DNA of 64,000 nucleotides from Lonicera japonica (GCA_021464415.1 CM038467.1:29319248-29383247), one strand, 5' to 3'. Shown: positions 34,315 to 48,045, counted from the stretch's first letter. Made by a program: numbers and translations. The notes: generated by a model not told the origin, from the sequence alone.

Positions 34315-37300
34315 TCAGAGGAGATTTTTCGATGGCCTATTTAACAAACAAGAGTTTATTGATTGGTTGTTGAAATAAGAAAATATTTTTATTATTTCGA
34401 ACTTCCAAAGGTAAAGCAAGTAAATATGCCAAAGGTAAACTCACACGAAATACTTCAAAGTGATGGAATGTGTTGCGGATTATTTGTCTATGCCCAGATT
34501 CAATTTGGATTTGTATATGCGTAAAGTAAAAGCAAACAAATCACGTACAAGACCAAAAAGTAACGTAGTATAACCTAAAAAGATATATAATACTCCACAA
34601 TTTCTAGTCTGATTTTCAGGTGATCTAAGGTTAAAGAGCCTTTATATCGTATAATATACAAGGGGTATGTAGATAGATATAAGCATCCTAGTATACAAGT
34701 ATAATAGCTAGTAAAACATATAGGGGAATAATTCTTTTAACTTTATCTCGTGTAGTTGCTTAGTTGAGTATGAGACTTCAGTTATTTTCTAGATGGATTG
34801 AATATGATTGTAGCCTTGAGAAAAGACTCACAATTTGGGCTTCACTGCTCGGCAGGTGACTTTGGGCCTAATTGATTTGGATCGTGTGTTTAGTCTAGTA
34901 GATGTAAAATTTATTTAATCGGGCTACCCCATCAAATTCGGATTCAAACCCAGATCGGGTTAATATTCGGTCAAAATGATTTTCAATTTGATCAAAAGCT
35001 AAAATGGTATGATTCCAATCTAGTCATTCATGGGAGATAATGGTAATACAATAAAAAGAAGAATGTTTTTTTTATGAATATGCATGATGAGATTATGTCT
35101 TATATAGTATTTAGAGCATTGTTAAATATTATTAAGACGGATTTGAAAAAAAATTGGTGAAATGTGTGTTAAACAAAAAGGCTGATAATTATTCGATCAA
35201 AAGCATTAAATTTTCATTTCATCATTTGAGTATCAATGTAGTCTAAAAGAATTTATGGAATGTTCCAAAATTCGTTGAATGTTAGAGAAGCTGAAAATTT
35301 TCAATGTTGTTGTGATTATATAAAACAAGAATGAGTTTTTTAATGTGTTCGGATGAACTCAAGAGTGAAGAACGATAAACGAGAGAGACAAACCGAGATA
35401 GAGGAAAGGGAGAAAAAGAGAAAAAATAGCCAAAAAGAAAGGGACAGATGATGTTTGCAGTGGGTGGGTGGGTGAAGGTTTGATATTTTGAAGTGGTAAT
35501 TTTGTAATGAGCCCTAAACTTTTGTCTTTTACACTTAGGTACCCTCAAGTATAAATTTATGCACAAAAGTTCTTATATAAATTTTTTCCCAAAAAAATAC
35601 CCCATATGTAGTTTAAAAATGGAAATCCAAGGAGGGGCAATTGCCCCCCCCCCCCCTTGCCCCTATGTAGGAACGCCCCGGTATAGAACTAAAGTAATAA
35701 ATCAGACTCTTTAAAAAAAAAATCAGAAACACCCCAAAAAAATTCTTAGGCATAACCTTGCTTGGAACATAAGTAAAACATTTAGGGCCCGTTTGGTTGC
35801 GTAAATTACCTAATTTTGGAATTAGTTATTTTTCGATTTAAAAATTGTGAATTTGGTCATTTATGAATAATTCAATTCTAATTCAAGAGTGTTTGGAAAA
35901 CTTAAACGAGAAATTCCGATTGTTATAATAAAAACATATTCTCTATTGTTCTATGTTATTTAAAATTTTGTCTAGATGCATCAACATCACGAGTAAAAAC
36001 TAGATCTTCTCAAAAATAAAGTTGGAATGAATTATCTAATTCTAGAATTAGCTAGGCAATTTCAAGTTTTACTTGAAATGACTTAATTTGAGTTTTTGTG
36101 AATCAACTTGAATTATTATATTTACAATTGTTCAATTTATACAGCCAAACACTAATAAATGAAAATTTTGTAAATTACTTAATTGTAAATTATCTAATTC
36201 GCAATTTGAAGGACAACCAAACGGGCCCTTACAGTTCAGGCAAACCTTATTGTTTTTAAAGAAGCATTTTAAATGAATGATTTATCAAATACTATAGTTT
36301 ACATTTCAACTTTAAATTAATTTTACAAGTTCATAATGGTATGACAAATTAGTTCATACGTTATCACTCACATATAACACAAGACCTGAATGATTAACTA
36401 CAATATATATACCATAAAGGTGGTCTTAACATAATATATATAAATCAATTATTATGAAACTATATACAGGTAGACATATTTTAATTTCAATTGTTCAAAA
36501 TATGAAATAACTAGCTTACTGAAGTATTGGACGAAACTAAATTATGAGACAATTTAAGTAATATTCAGGCAGATCGCTCATCGCATTTGTAGTTGGGTGG
36601 CAACCAATCAATCAGAAATTTTATGTTGACACCTAATCGGCTAAAATTTTATACCTTTAATCTTTGATTTTCATAAAAAATTGAACAAAGAATTCTTAAA
36701 ATTCTGATTGAAGTTTATCATTATATATCCATAAATCTAGTTTTTTAACGACCACATGCATTAAAATTAAACAAATTGTTCCGATATTTCATTCTAAGAT
36801 TTTGGATTTCATGATTCACATTTTAATTCTTTGTTTGAATAAAAAAAATAGTTTACAATTAATATAGAAATCAAATTCTATGAATCCTAGATCGGCAAAT
36901 TGAATTATAAAATAAATATCATATAAAATTCCAACTTAAATGCAAACAAATATATCATATAGAATTTAATTCAAGTACTTATGGACACTCGCAAACAATA
37001 GTTATGCCCCAAACACACTAAACTTTTTTTTAAGTTGTGATTAATTTCATTTTAAATCCCTTAAAAATTATTTTCTTGTTCAACAATAATACATAATTGT
37101 AATTGAGATGACTTTCTTTTAGTACCCTCACTTGAGTGCTTATACTTTTCTTTATATGACTTAAGCCTAATTTTGAATTAAACCCATCTTAATGTCCGAT
37201 AATGCCCTCAGTTGGACACAAAATTACAAACAAACTAAATCTCTCACCCGTTTGTCTTAAACCTTCTCCACCGGGGATTTAGCAATTTGTAACCAAACGT

Positions 37301-37510
37301 CCTTGTTTTCTTCACCGGCCAAAACCATATAACAGAAATGTTGCACGTCACGGGATTCTCTTTCTCGTAGAAAGGATAATTTAGTCCAATGGTCTCTATA
37401 AACAAATAAAAAAAATCAGAATTGACTAATTTCATATTTTCAATCCGTTGGGCCTAATTAAAAAGTGTACACAAAATCTAGTTGCATTAGAAAAAAGTTC
37501 CAACGTGGGA
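34315..37510 (+). repeat. Triplicated non-coding unit, copy 1
   Basis: Landmarks in order: 'cctatttaacaaacaagag' (34338), 'gtatgtagatagatataagc' (34665), 'ggcaggtgactttgggccta' (34851), 'tcattcatgggagataatgg' (35023), 'aaaagaatttatggaatgtt' (35246), 'ttgtttttaaagaagcattt' (36249), 'acacaagacctgaatgatta' (36378), then a right part (37130-37500) shared only with copy 3. No open frame of note. It differs from copies 2 and 3 in carrying its own insert at 35350-35680 and a MITE at 35785-36228. Confidence 0.88.
35785..36228. mobile_element. PIF/Harbinger-type MITE in copy 1
   Basis: Perfect 15-bp terminal inverted repeat 'gggcccgtttggttg' at both ends, flanked by the 3-bp duplication TTA. Length 444 bp. 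The corresponding sites in copies 2 (near 41455) and 3 (near 44400) lack it. Confidence 0.88.
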
Positions 37511-39615
37511 GGACATCCTAAATTGCTACTATTTTTATGAGCTTTGTGAACGATTTTATATTTTATAGTTATCTGCTTTTATGGTCAAATCTAATACAAT
37601 ATCTATTAAAACTATATGAAAATGCTGCTCATTTTAAAACAAGTACACGTGTCAGCTTCCCATGTATTCTATATTTATATCCCATTTATATCTCAACTTT
37701 ATGTTATCTTGTATTTCCCTAAATTAAAGTTAAAGAACTCATTATCTTCTTCTATCTATTTACATCTCATGCTTATCTTCTACTTATTAGTTTACAGAAC
37801 TCGTCATCTACTTCCATCCGTTAGGACAATTTAGAGATTCTGCCGCTCCTCTTTCTCTCACCAACGTCCTTTATAAATGTTGAAGCCAAGCTCCTTATTA
37901 CATCTCTTTTTGCTCATCTCTCCGTCATTCCGGGTAATAATCGTTGCTTTCCACTTAATTTCGCAGAAATTTTGTGCGAAAAGGATAATATTGTAAAATT
38001 TTGTTCAAAATTTTCATGATTTAAAAGGAAATTAATTATAAGATATGATAAATAGAAACAAAATCACACATCATTTAATGAACTTGTTTGTCTGAGTATA
38101 ATTTTTGTCTAGTATATTCTTAGGATTATGTGTATGTGACGTTATCATCATCCACCTGGCAGGCAAGGTAAGTCATTTAATTAAAGTAGGCAATTCAAAC
38201 ATTATTTTTCTTAAACAAATATTTTAATCTTATCAAACACTAATGTTATCAAACAAATATTTTAATTTTTTCAAACACTAAGTGGGCAAACTTAACATTT
38301 TCATCCTGAAACTAATAAATAAATATTTTACGTTTTCATCTTAGAACTAATTATTAAACATACACATACCCAATTCTCAAAAAGAAATGGGAACGAACCG
38401 ATTTTTCAAAATATTATATTAATTTGTTTGATTTGGTTATTTTTTAAGCGCATAGTATATCATTTTTTCATCTCCAATCACTGCTTGTTAATTAGCATGA
38501 CCAATGTATATTTTGCGTGACAACTGAAATCATACTTTATTGTGTAAGTTAATATAGCAGAAGATTTGAATGAACTACAAATATATATATATATATATAT
38601 ATATATGTTATAATGAAGGGGACACATAAAGGAATAAATAACTATTATATATACTCTAGTGCAATTCGTTAAGACAAATCAAATACATATATTAGCGATA
38701 TTTAATTGTAAGTGCGCATTATATATTAACTTAATTTTTAAAATTTTACTAAAATATTGGAGGAAGTTAAATCTCAATACTCGACTGTGGTTGGATACCT
38801 TCATAATTTAGCATTTCATACCTTCATAGTTTTATATTAGAGGATGAGTACGTGGCGTAGTTAATATAAAATATATTAATTTAATTTGGAGTAAATGAGA
38901 CAATTCTATTATCATTAATCAATTTTCACAATGGAACTCATGTACAAACTAACATAAACAATATATGATATATAAAAATAAAAAATATTTTACGTAAAAA
39001 GTAGCAACCTCACATTCAAGAATTTAGACAAAATTTTAAATGCTGCCAAAAATTTATTTGTTACCTTATTTAAAATCTTAATTAGATTTTGTAAACTCGC
39101 ATTGGACGCATTTTTCTAAAAATAACGATGTAGTTGGTAAAAAGCCAGATAATACGATTTTGTCTTGCTCTAAAACTACGAACTTGGAACTAGCATTCTG
39201 CGTTAGGTTTTGTTCTTTGATTTTTATCGACACTTGACCGCTTAATTTGCTCTACAAGTTTGAAATTGTGTTACCACTAATAAGATATTGTTACATTTTA
39301 CTATACTTTTTGTGCATGTACAGTACTTATGTCATTGAGTGAAATATGGTTACATGCATTTAATAGAAAATTGGGGATAAAATTCTTGGTGGTCAGCGAA
39401 TGTATTCCGGCATGAGCGGAGATTAGTTGAGCTGCGTGAAAGTTGATCTGAATACCTCGTGAAAAAAAAAACAAAAAAACATTAGTAATAAGTGTTTGTA
39501 AAACATATTTGGAAACAAATTAAATGGAGAAAATTCATCCCCATTTCTGATTGGTTTTGAATTTTTGTTATAATTGTTTCAGATTATTAGCCAAGGAGAA
39601 AGCAGAAACAAAAAG
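37511..39615. other. Gene-free stretch between copies 1 and 2
   Basis: No coding sequence recognised. 38480-38800 is a diverged relative of part of the triplicated unit and of 24690-25010 and 53690-53960. (AT)n at about 38580-38606. The small frames at 37537-37834 show no domain. Confidence 0.5.
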
Positions 39616-39619
39616 GGAA

Positions 39620-42305
39620 GATTGGTATGTAAATAGAGATGAGCATCCTAGCATACAAGTCTAATAGTTAGTAGAACATTTTGGGAAATAATTTGATCTT
39701 TTAACTTTATCTTATGTAGATACTTAGTTGAGTAAAAGATTTCTTCAACTATCTTTTTGATAGATTGAATCTAATTGTAGCCTTAAGAATAGGCCCACAG
39801 TTTGGTCTTTACTGCTAGGCAGGTGACTTTGAGCCTAATTGATGTGGGTCGTATGTTTAGTCTAACAGATGTAGACCTTATTTAATCAGGTTGCCCCATC
39901 AAATCCGGATTTGGACCCGGATCGGATTGATATATCTAGTCGAATGATTTTCAATTTGATCAAAAGCTGAAATGGTATGATTCCAATCTAGACATTCATG
40001 GGCGATAATGGTAATACAATTAAAAGAAGAATGGTCTGTTTGTTTTTTTTATGAATATGGATGTTGAGATTATGTCTTTTATGTATTCAGAGTAATATCG
40101 TTAAAGATCATTAAGACGAATTACAAGAAAATTTGGTGAAATATGTGTTAAATAGAAAGGCTGATCATGAATGTTCGGTCGGAACCATTAAATTTTCAGT
40201 TCATCGTTTTAGTATAAATACATGTAGTCTAAAAGAATTTATGAAATGTTCCAAAATTCGTTGAATGTTTAAAGAAGCTGGAAACTTTCAATGCTGTTGG
40301 GATTAGTACAAAACAAGAATAAGTTTTTTTTTTGATGTTTTCGGATGAACTCAAATGAAATCTTTTAAAAAGACTTTGTTTGATCATATTGGCATGGAAT
40401 TAAATAGAAGAAATATTTATCAAATAGGCCTCCTAATTTTATTGGAAAATTTGGACTGGTTAGATGTGAGGTAATAGGTACTTACGGACTACACACGTTA
40501 CGTTCGATTCCATGCATGGGTGAGGAGAAGTGGTTCAAACAGACCTCCTAACTTTATTGGAAAATTTGGACCGGTTAAATGTGTAGTAATAGGTACTTAC
40601 AGACTACACACGTTAGATCCTATGCATGGGTGAGGAGAAGTGGTGGGCTATATGAGTAGAGTCATTAATCCTTCCTATTTTTAATTTTAATTTTTTTGAA
40701 AGACAATAATATTATTTTATATATTTTAGGGTTAACGTGTTGTACCGAAATCACAAGAGAGAGACACCACAATAACGGGTGGACACACAACCACCACAAC
40801 ATAACACAATAGAGAGTTCGATACATCGTCAATGTGAATTATCTAAGATGTGGTATTCAACCTACGATCTCCTTGATATCAAGATAAAGGGATTTTTTTC
40901 AAATCTTAGATAATCATTCGCTCCTACTTTTTATTTTTTTTTCGAAATTTCAAACTAATTAAGTTTGTGTACAATCAATGTAGCGGACACCCAAATTTAA
41001 TTATTCAGTAAATAGAGCAGTACTATGCGTAGCACCGAAAATTGATGTGGCATGTCTGACAAATGATGTAACAATCAAAGCCCTTTTCTCTCAAATTGGA
41101 GGCATGTTTTAACAAATATAAAGTAGCTGACCAATGGCAAGTTTACAATACAACACTTGATTTACAAACCAATTAAATTAAGAGCACTTTTGTCTCATAT
41201 TTGAAATTATATGATACAGACAGCAAAGGTTGCAATACATACATAGTTATAAAGTAAAGCAAAAAAATAAAATAGAACTAAAGTAATAAATCAGACTCAT
41301 TTCGAGTTTCTCTGCACTATCCACTCCACTAAATGTAGGTTTCACTACTACTCTCGTCGGTACATACAACATTTTTTAAAAAATTATTAAGCATGCCCCC
41401 CCCCCCCTAGCTCACCACACACACCCCAACCCTACTTGGGACGTAGTAAAACATTTGAAGTTTAGGCAAACCTTATTGTTTTTAAAGAAGCATTTTAAAT
41501 TTATGTTTTATCAAATACTATAGTTTATATTTCAACTTTAAATTAATTTTACAAGTTTATAATGGCATGACAAATGACTTCATACGCTATCACTCGCATA
41601 TAACACAAGACCTGAATGATTAAGGTTTTAACAAATTATATACAGATCAATTATTATAAAACTATATACAAGTTTTTTGTCAAAAAAAAACTATATACAA
41701 GTGGACATATTCTAATTTTAATTGTTTAAAATATGAAGTAACTAGTTTATTGAAATATTGGACCAAGCTAAATTATGAGAAATGCAATTTAAAAGTATTT
41801 TTTGCCATCACATATTCACATTTGAAGTTGTATGTGGCTTCTTTACAGCAAGCACAAATTTCGTTTTCGCATTTAACCTGTTCAAATTTTATACGTTTAA
41901 TCTTTGATTTTGATGAGTTTATCCTAACACATTCATAAATTAATATTTGATTTTCATGAGTTTATCCTAACACATTCATAAATTAATATTTGATTTTCAT
42001 GAGTTTATCCTAACGCATTCATAAATTAATCTTTTGATTTTCATGAGTTTATCCTAACACATTCATAAATTAATCTTTGATTTTCATGAGTTTATCCTAA
42101 CACATTCATAAATTTCGTTTTTTAACAATGACACGCGTGTTAAAATTAAACAAAATTTTCCGATATTTTGTTCTAAGATTTTAGATTGTATGATTCATAT
42201 TTTAATTCTTTGAGTGAATACGAAAAATAATTTACAATTAATATGGAAAGCAAATTATGAATCCCACTTCCTCAAATTGAATTATCATATAGATCAATTC
42301 CAATC
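39620..42305 (+). repeat. Triplicated non-coding unit, copy 2
   Basis: It has the landmarks of copy 1 in the same order and orientation ('ggcaggtgactttgagccta' near 39822, 'ttgtttttaaagaagcattt' near 41476). It lacks the first ~300 bp and the last ~500 bp of the full unit. It shares with copy 3 an inserted segment (about 40370-41060 here, 43690-44320 there) absent from copy 1. A 115-bp tandem duplication is specific to this copy (starts 40421 and 40536). Confidence 0.88.
41902..42115. repeat. 43-bp minisatellite, five units, in copy 2
   Basis: Units of 'tttgattttcatgagtttat' followed by 'cctaacacattcataaatta' are repeated five times with few differences. Copies 1 and 3 have one unit-like stretch, so the expansion is local and late. 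Confidence 0.92.
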
Positions 42306-42811
42306 AAATATTATGAAGATTTTTCAATAGCCTATTTAACGAACAAGAGTTATTGATTAGTTGTTGAAATAAGAAAATATTTTTATTAATTCAAACTTCC
42401 AAATTTAAAGCAAGTAAAAGGTGATGGAATATGTTGCGGACCAGATTTGACTAAGAATTGTACATGCATAAAGTAAAAACAAATAAATCACAACACCAAA
42501 AAGTAACTTAGTTTTCAACCTAAAAAGATAGATAATACTCCAAAGTTATTAGTCTGATTTTGAACAGATGATCGATATAGGGTTAATGATACAAGAGCCT
42601 TTATATCGTATGATCTATAAAAGGTATGTAGATAGAGATAAGCATCCTAGTATACAAGTACAATAGCTAGTAGAACATCTACGGAATAATTCGTTTTAAC
42701 TTGATCTTGTGTAATTGCCTTAGTTGAGTAAAAGACTTCCTCAGTTATCCTCGATCTACATGAATTGAATCTGATTAATTGTAGCCTTGAGAATAGGCCC
42801 ATAGTTTGGAC

Positions 42812-43251
42812 TAGGGGTGGGATTTTCTAACCGGGAACCGAAGAACCGAACCGCACCGAACCGAAAAAGGCCGGTTCGGTTCAGTTCTTAGTATTAAAGT
42901 GCAATTTTTAACAGTTCGATTCCCGATTTCTTGATAAATTTAATTAAAGGAACCGTTAGGAACTGTTATATATAAATACATAACAGTTCTTACGGTTCTT
43001 GGCCCGTTCTAACTGTTTTAACGGTTCTAATGATTATAACGGTCCCCCGAATAACTGTCAGAACGGTTTTTAACTGGTTTTAATGGTTCTAACGGTTCCC
43101 CGAAGAACCGGTGGAACTGAACCGTTAGAACCGGTTCGGTTCCATTTACGGTTCCTTAAAAAATATATAAAAAACCGAACCGTTAAGAACAACATAAAAC
43201 CGGTTCCAGTTCTTCATAATTTGGCTAGGAATTGAACTGGTCCCAACCCTA
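42812..43251. mobile_element. hAT-type MITE in copy 3
   Basis: Ends 'taggggtggga' and, inward from the right, 'tagggttggga', flanked by a perfect 8-bp duplication 'gtttggac' (42804-42811 and 43252-43259). Length 440 bp. The interior is rich in 'aaccggttc/gaaccg' palindromes. Copies 1 and 2 show the empty site ('atttgggcttcactgctcgg', 'agtttggtctttactgctag'). Confidence 0.9.
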
Positions 43252-45467
43252 GTTTGGACTTTAATGCTAGGCAGGTGACTTTGGACCTAATTAATTTGGG
43301 TCGTGTGTTTAGTCTAACAGATATAGACTTTATTTAATCGGTCTGCCCCATCAAATTCGGATAATTCGGACCCGAATCGGGTTGATATATCCGGTTAGAA
43401 TGATTTTAAATTTGATCAAAATTTGAAATGGTACGATTCCAATCTAGTCATTCATGGGAGATAATGGTATTAAAATTAAAAAAAGAATGGTTTTTTTTTA
43501 TGAATATGCATATTGAGATTATGTCTTATATATATTCAGAGTAATGTTAAAGATTATTAAGACGAACTACAAGAAAATTTGGTGAAACATATGTTAAACA
43601 GAAAGGCTGATAAGTGTTCGATGAGAACCATTAAATTTCAGTTCATCATTTGAGTATAAATGTAGTCTAAAAGAATTTATGGAATGTTCCAAAATTCGTA
43701 TAGTCATATTGGCATGGAAATTGAAGAAATATTTATCAAACAGGCTTCCTAATTTTATTGGAAAATTTTGGGCCGGTTAGATGTGTGGTTATTGAGACGT
43801 TAGATCCTACACATAGGGGAGGAGAACTAGTGGACTATATAAGTGTACTCATTAATCCTTCCTATTTTTTATTTTAATTTTTTTCTGAAGACAATAATAT
43901 TATTTTATTATAGGATTAACGTGTTGTACCAAAATCACAAGAGCAAGACATCACAACAACGGATGGACACGCAATTATCATTACAACAGGGGTGGACACA
44001 ACAGAGATCGAGTTCGATACCACTTCAATGTGTATCATCTAAGATGTGGTATTCAATCAATGATCTCTTTTAATTTTATCAAGAGAGGAAGGATGGCAAT
44101 TAAAAGAAAAGGTCATTATATAATTAAAAAGGGAAAAGGAAATAAAAGCAAAGAAAAGATAAGGAGATTTTTGAAAAGAAATTTAGATAATCATTCGCTC
44201 CTATTTTTTTAATTTTTTTTAGAAATTTCAAACTAATTAAGTTTGTGTACAATTATTGTAGCGGACACCACAAATTTGATTATTCAAAAAAAAAGCAGAG
44301 TGCTATGCGTAAAAACGATTAGTACCAAACTTTTCTTTTCGGTGTACAAAACATTTTTCTAAAAAAATTCTAAAGCATGCCCCCCACCCCAACAGGATTT
44401 AAAGCTTAGGCAAACCTTTTTTTTTAATGAAGCATTTTAAATTTATGATTTATTAAATACTATAATTTACATTTCAACTTTAAATTAATTTTACAAGTTT
44501 ATAATGGCATGAGAAATAAGTTCATACGTTATCACTCGCATATAACACAAGATCTGAATGAGTAACTAGAATATATATTATAGAGGTGGCCTTAACAAAT
44601 TAATTATATACAAATCAATTATCAATTATTATAAAACTGCTCTATATACAAGTGTAGAGATTTTTAATTTTCAATTGTTCAATATGAAATAACTATCTTA
44701 TTGAAGTATTGGACGAAACTAAATTATGAGAAATACAATCTAAACCATTTATTTTGAACATTTCTTCTATGTTTCATCTGTTTCGATGGAGATTCGAAAT
44801 TGCATTTGGAGTTAGCAAAAATTTTTGTAAGTTAATTGGGCTCAAATTTTAGGCATTTAATCTTTGAATGAATAAAAAAAGATATTCTAAAAATTTAATT
44901 CTTAATTGATTCCGTATTGTAACAATCAAACTAGAATTCAAATTAAACAATTTTTTTCTCGTAAAACACATACAAGAATTAAAATTAGACAAAATGTTTA
45001 TTTGAAACTTCCAAAATTTTCGATATTTTGTTCTACATTTTAAATTGTTTGCTTGAATACAAAAAGAATTTGAAAGTAATATTTATGAATCCGGCCACCT
45101 CCGCAAATTGAGCCATTCCAACTCAAATACTTGTGGACACTTGCACACTATAATAGAACAATTTTTTTATTTTATTGTTCACTTACAACTTTTTTCTCTG
45201 TTTAACACATGGGTCAACTCCATAATTAAGAGGTTAAGATTGAATTACAAGAAACTTTGGTGAAAGATTTGTCAAAAAGAAGGTTAATCTTGAGGTTGTC
45301 TTTTATGTATTTTGTTTTGATGCCTCCTAACGTTATCAACGTTTTACCTGGTCTTGTATGCCCTTTATTGTGGTCATTATTTTTAGGGCAAAATTTCTAA
45401 AAACTCAATGTAATACAAAATATTTGAAATGGATCCAGTGCCAAACTAACTTTTTAATTAAGCTTTT

Positions 45468-45850
45468 TTTAATTTTTTTTTTTAAGATGGGACAATAACC
45501 CACCCTAATATTTATTAAGATATCTCAAGAAAACTACAAATACCATCTATAAGCTACTTCACTATGAAGCAAGGATCCCTAAAAACCAATACGAAACTAT
45601 AATGATTTATAATAGAAAAAAAAGTGCCGGCTTGCGAATAAATCTTTTGGGCTTATCAAAGCACTTTGCATCATTAAAGCATCGAACACTTAGGCATTTA
45701 GCTTCATCGAAGCAAACTTGATTCACACATTTTAGATTGATCAAGTTGAGGTTGAAATTGCCTAATGGCATGAAGTTTCTTTCAGGTTTGTTTTTTGAGA
45801 CTTAAAAGTGTTTGGTAAATCCATCATCATCCATCAAAACCGCCTCACCC
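45468..45850 (-). mobile_element. LINE-like 3' end inside copy 3
   Basis: A T run at about 45463-45482, followed by 'gggacaataacccaccctaa' and 'atttattaagatatctcaag', resembles the reverse complement of a plant LINE 3' end with its poly(A) tail. The block is absent from copy 1 at the same position. No coding frame is recognised. Confidence 0.35.
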
Positions 45851-46424
45851 CAAAGAGCACTTAACTTTTTTACTTTCCGAGTTGTGATTAATTTCATTTT
45901 GAATTTTTTGAAAATTCTTTACCTTTAGTATCCTGACTTGAGTGCTCAGATTTTTCTTCATCTAACTTAGCCTAATTTTGACTTAAGTTCATCTTAATTT
46001 TCAATAATATCCTCAATTAATTTGCACATACAATTACAAACAAACTAAATCTGTTACTTGGTTGTTCTAAACCTGATCTCCTCCGGTGATTGAGCAATTT
46101 GTAACTAAACTTCCTTCAATGAATCTAAACATGCGTTGTCTTGTGTTACGCTGGCCAAAATCATAAAATAGAAATGTAAGATTTTCTTTCTCTTAAAAAG
46201 GATAGTTTAGTTAAATCACCTTCATAAAATATCAAAATAGATCTATTTCAAAATAATTTAAATCCATTGAGTCTAGTTAAAAAGTGCACATGAAGCCCAA
46301 TTCCGTTGAATATAAATTTTAACGCAAGGAGCGTCTGTTAAATTTCTATTATTTTTAGAACCTCTAAGAACATCTTGTTGCCTTATTGCAGAATTACGAT
46401 TATAAAATGAAATGCTCGCATGTG

Positions 46425-46592
46425 TTTTTTTTTTTTTTTTTAATACTAGCATCTAGTGATACACAGATACATTTACGTTCAAGCCACAGGGAATGGGGAA
46501 GGGATAGGGTGTCGAGGTTCGAACGCGAAATCTCATTATTACAAAGGTGAAGGTTTACCGTTTGAACGGGCCAATGAATATTGTTCACATAG
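46425..46592 (-). mobile_element. tRNA-derived SINE
   Basis: On the minus strand the element contains a box-B-like 'gttcgaacctc' (46514-46524) some 40 bp after a box-A-like region around 'ttggcccgttcaaacgg'. It ends in a poly(A) tail (T run 46425-46441 on the + strand). Flanks 'gcatgtgt' (46418-46425) and 'gcacgtgt' (46593-46600) are a near-perfect target duplication. SINEs of this kind are transcribed by RNA polymerase III and mobilised by LINE proteins. Confidence 0.75.
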
Positions 46593-46629
46593 GCACGTGT
46601 ATTAAAAAAAAAAAAAGTGTTATCAAAAT

Positions 46630-48045
46630 ATAGTGACAGACAAACTTACATTAACCGTTAGATTATCTTTCTCATAGTTCAATGACCAAGAGGCTGGCCC
46701 AATCTTGGCTCGCAAACAGATAGTGATGTACGGACCTGGGCTTGTTGGTAATTTGGCCTGTAATTTTCCATGCATAATAATACGAGATAGATATCTGAAA
46801 AAAAAATAAAAAATAGTACAAGTGCTGTCCAAACCATGTTGATTAATTAAGGTATACTCGTACTCGAGGGCACGAAATAACAAGTAAAATATTACTTATA
46901 AATAAAATAAAAAATTACAAATAAAATGGATCTTTAGATTTTCTAAAATAATTGTAACCTTTAAATTGTAAAATTTAGCTGTCAACTCAGTAAATAGTAA
47001 ATCTCTAATTTTTATTATAGAGATTGACGTCATATCAATGTATATAAATAAGTTGGTGAAGAAATATTTATTGTAAAGTATGACTGGCAAAATTTATCAT
47101 ATTTATTTCTACTGTTGTTTTCTAGTAAGATATAGGATTAATTTTTATTTGGAAATTTTATTTATTAGTATTAAAGTCAAAATCCTAAACTGGCAAAAAT
47201 TATCTAGTTTTATACAAACGGCTAGAATTGTTGCGGGTCATTTCATATGCGGGTTGACTTTTTAGCAATTATTTTTTATCATTTTTTTTAACCAATTCTT
47301 TTGACATATTGAATTGAATTTCAAACCTTTTACAAAAGTTTTTGACATATTGGGTTGAAATTGCAAACCTTAAAGGTTATTATTTCTATTTTTCATTTAT
47401 CATAACATTACTAAATGTAATTTCAATTTAAAAAAATATATTTATATATCTATATATATAATGGATGTATTGTAAATATACTTTTACTTATGGCATTTAT
47501 AGTAATATATATATTAAAAGTTTATTTCTGGTATGGAATGGGCTTTTTTACGGGGTTTTTTATCACAAAAATATTGGAAATGTTTTTTATGATCCAAAAA
47601 TATCGTAAAAATGATCGGTTGTACTTGAAATTTTTCTGTATACAGTAATATACTTTTATTTGTATATATAATGAATACTTTCTCCCTCTCTTTGTTCAAT
47701 GACCATGAGACTGGCCCAATCTTGGCCCTGAAACAGAAAGTGATGGGAGGATTTGGACTTGTTTGTAATTCGGTGGAATTTTCCGGGAGTACATTAAACC
47801 AGATATCTGAAATTACAAGTTCGGCCCAACAAATTTATTTAATTAAAGAAATGAGAGCATCAAGTATCTTTATCGTAAAGAGTGAATGGTAAAATTTTAT
47901 TAAATTTATTTCAATTGTTGTTTTGTAATAGTTTTATTTAAAAAAAAAAAAAAGAAGAAGTTATTATTTGTTTAGCATTAAAGTCAGAATCCCAAACCCA
48001 AAAAAACTATCTAATTTCATGTATACGTACAACTAAAATTTGATG
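46630..48045. repeat. Diverged direct duplication (~1.05-kb period)
   Basis: 'gttcaatgaccaagaggctg' to 'gatatctg' at 46676-46797 is repeated as 'gttcaatgaccatgagactg' to 'gatatctg' at 47694-47810. A second block, 'tatttattgtaaagtatgac' (47064), is repeated as 'tatctttatcgtaaagagtg' (47864), followed by 'tttatttctactgttgtttt' / 'tttatttcaattgttgtttt'. Non-coding; small frames at 46623-46883 and 47671-47892 have no domain. Confidence 0.8.

Larger units (their letters stand above)
42310..46340 (+). repeat. Triplicated non-coding unit, copy 3
   Basis: The start 'cctatttaacgaacaagag' (42332) matches copy 1, and copy 2 abuts it directly. It contains a hAT-type MITE (42812-43251), the insert shared with copy 2, and an extra block (about 45165-45850) with a LINE-like 3' end. 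The right part 45890-46330 ('gagtgctcagatttttcttc') matches copy 1 at 37130-37500. No gene. Confidence 0.87.

Noticed and set aside
35641..35656. C homopolymer as a terminal repeat or tail
   Set aside because: Simple C run near a similar one at 41397 in copy 2; low-complexity sequence shared by the duplicated unit.
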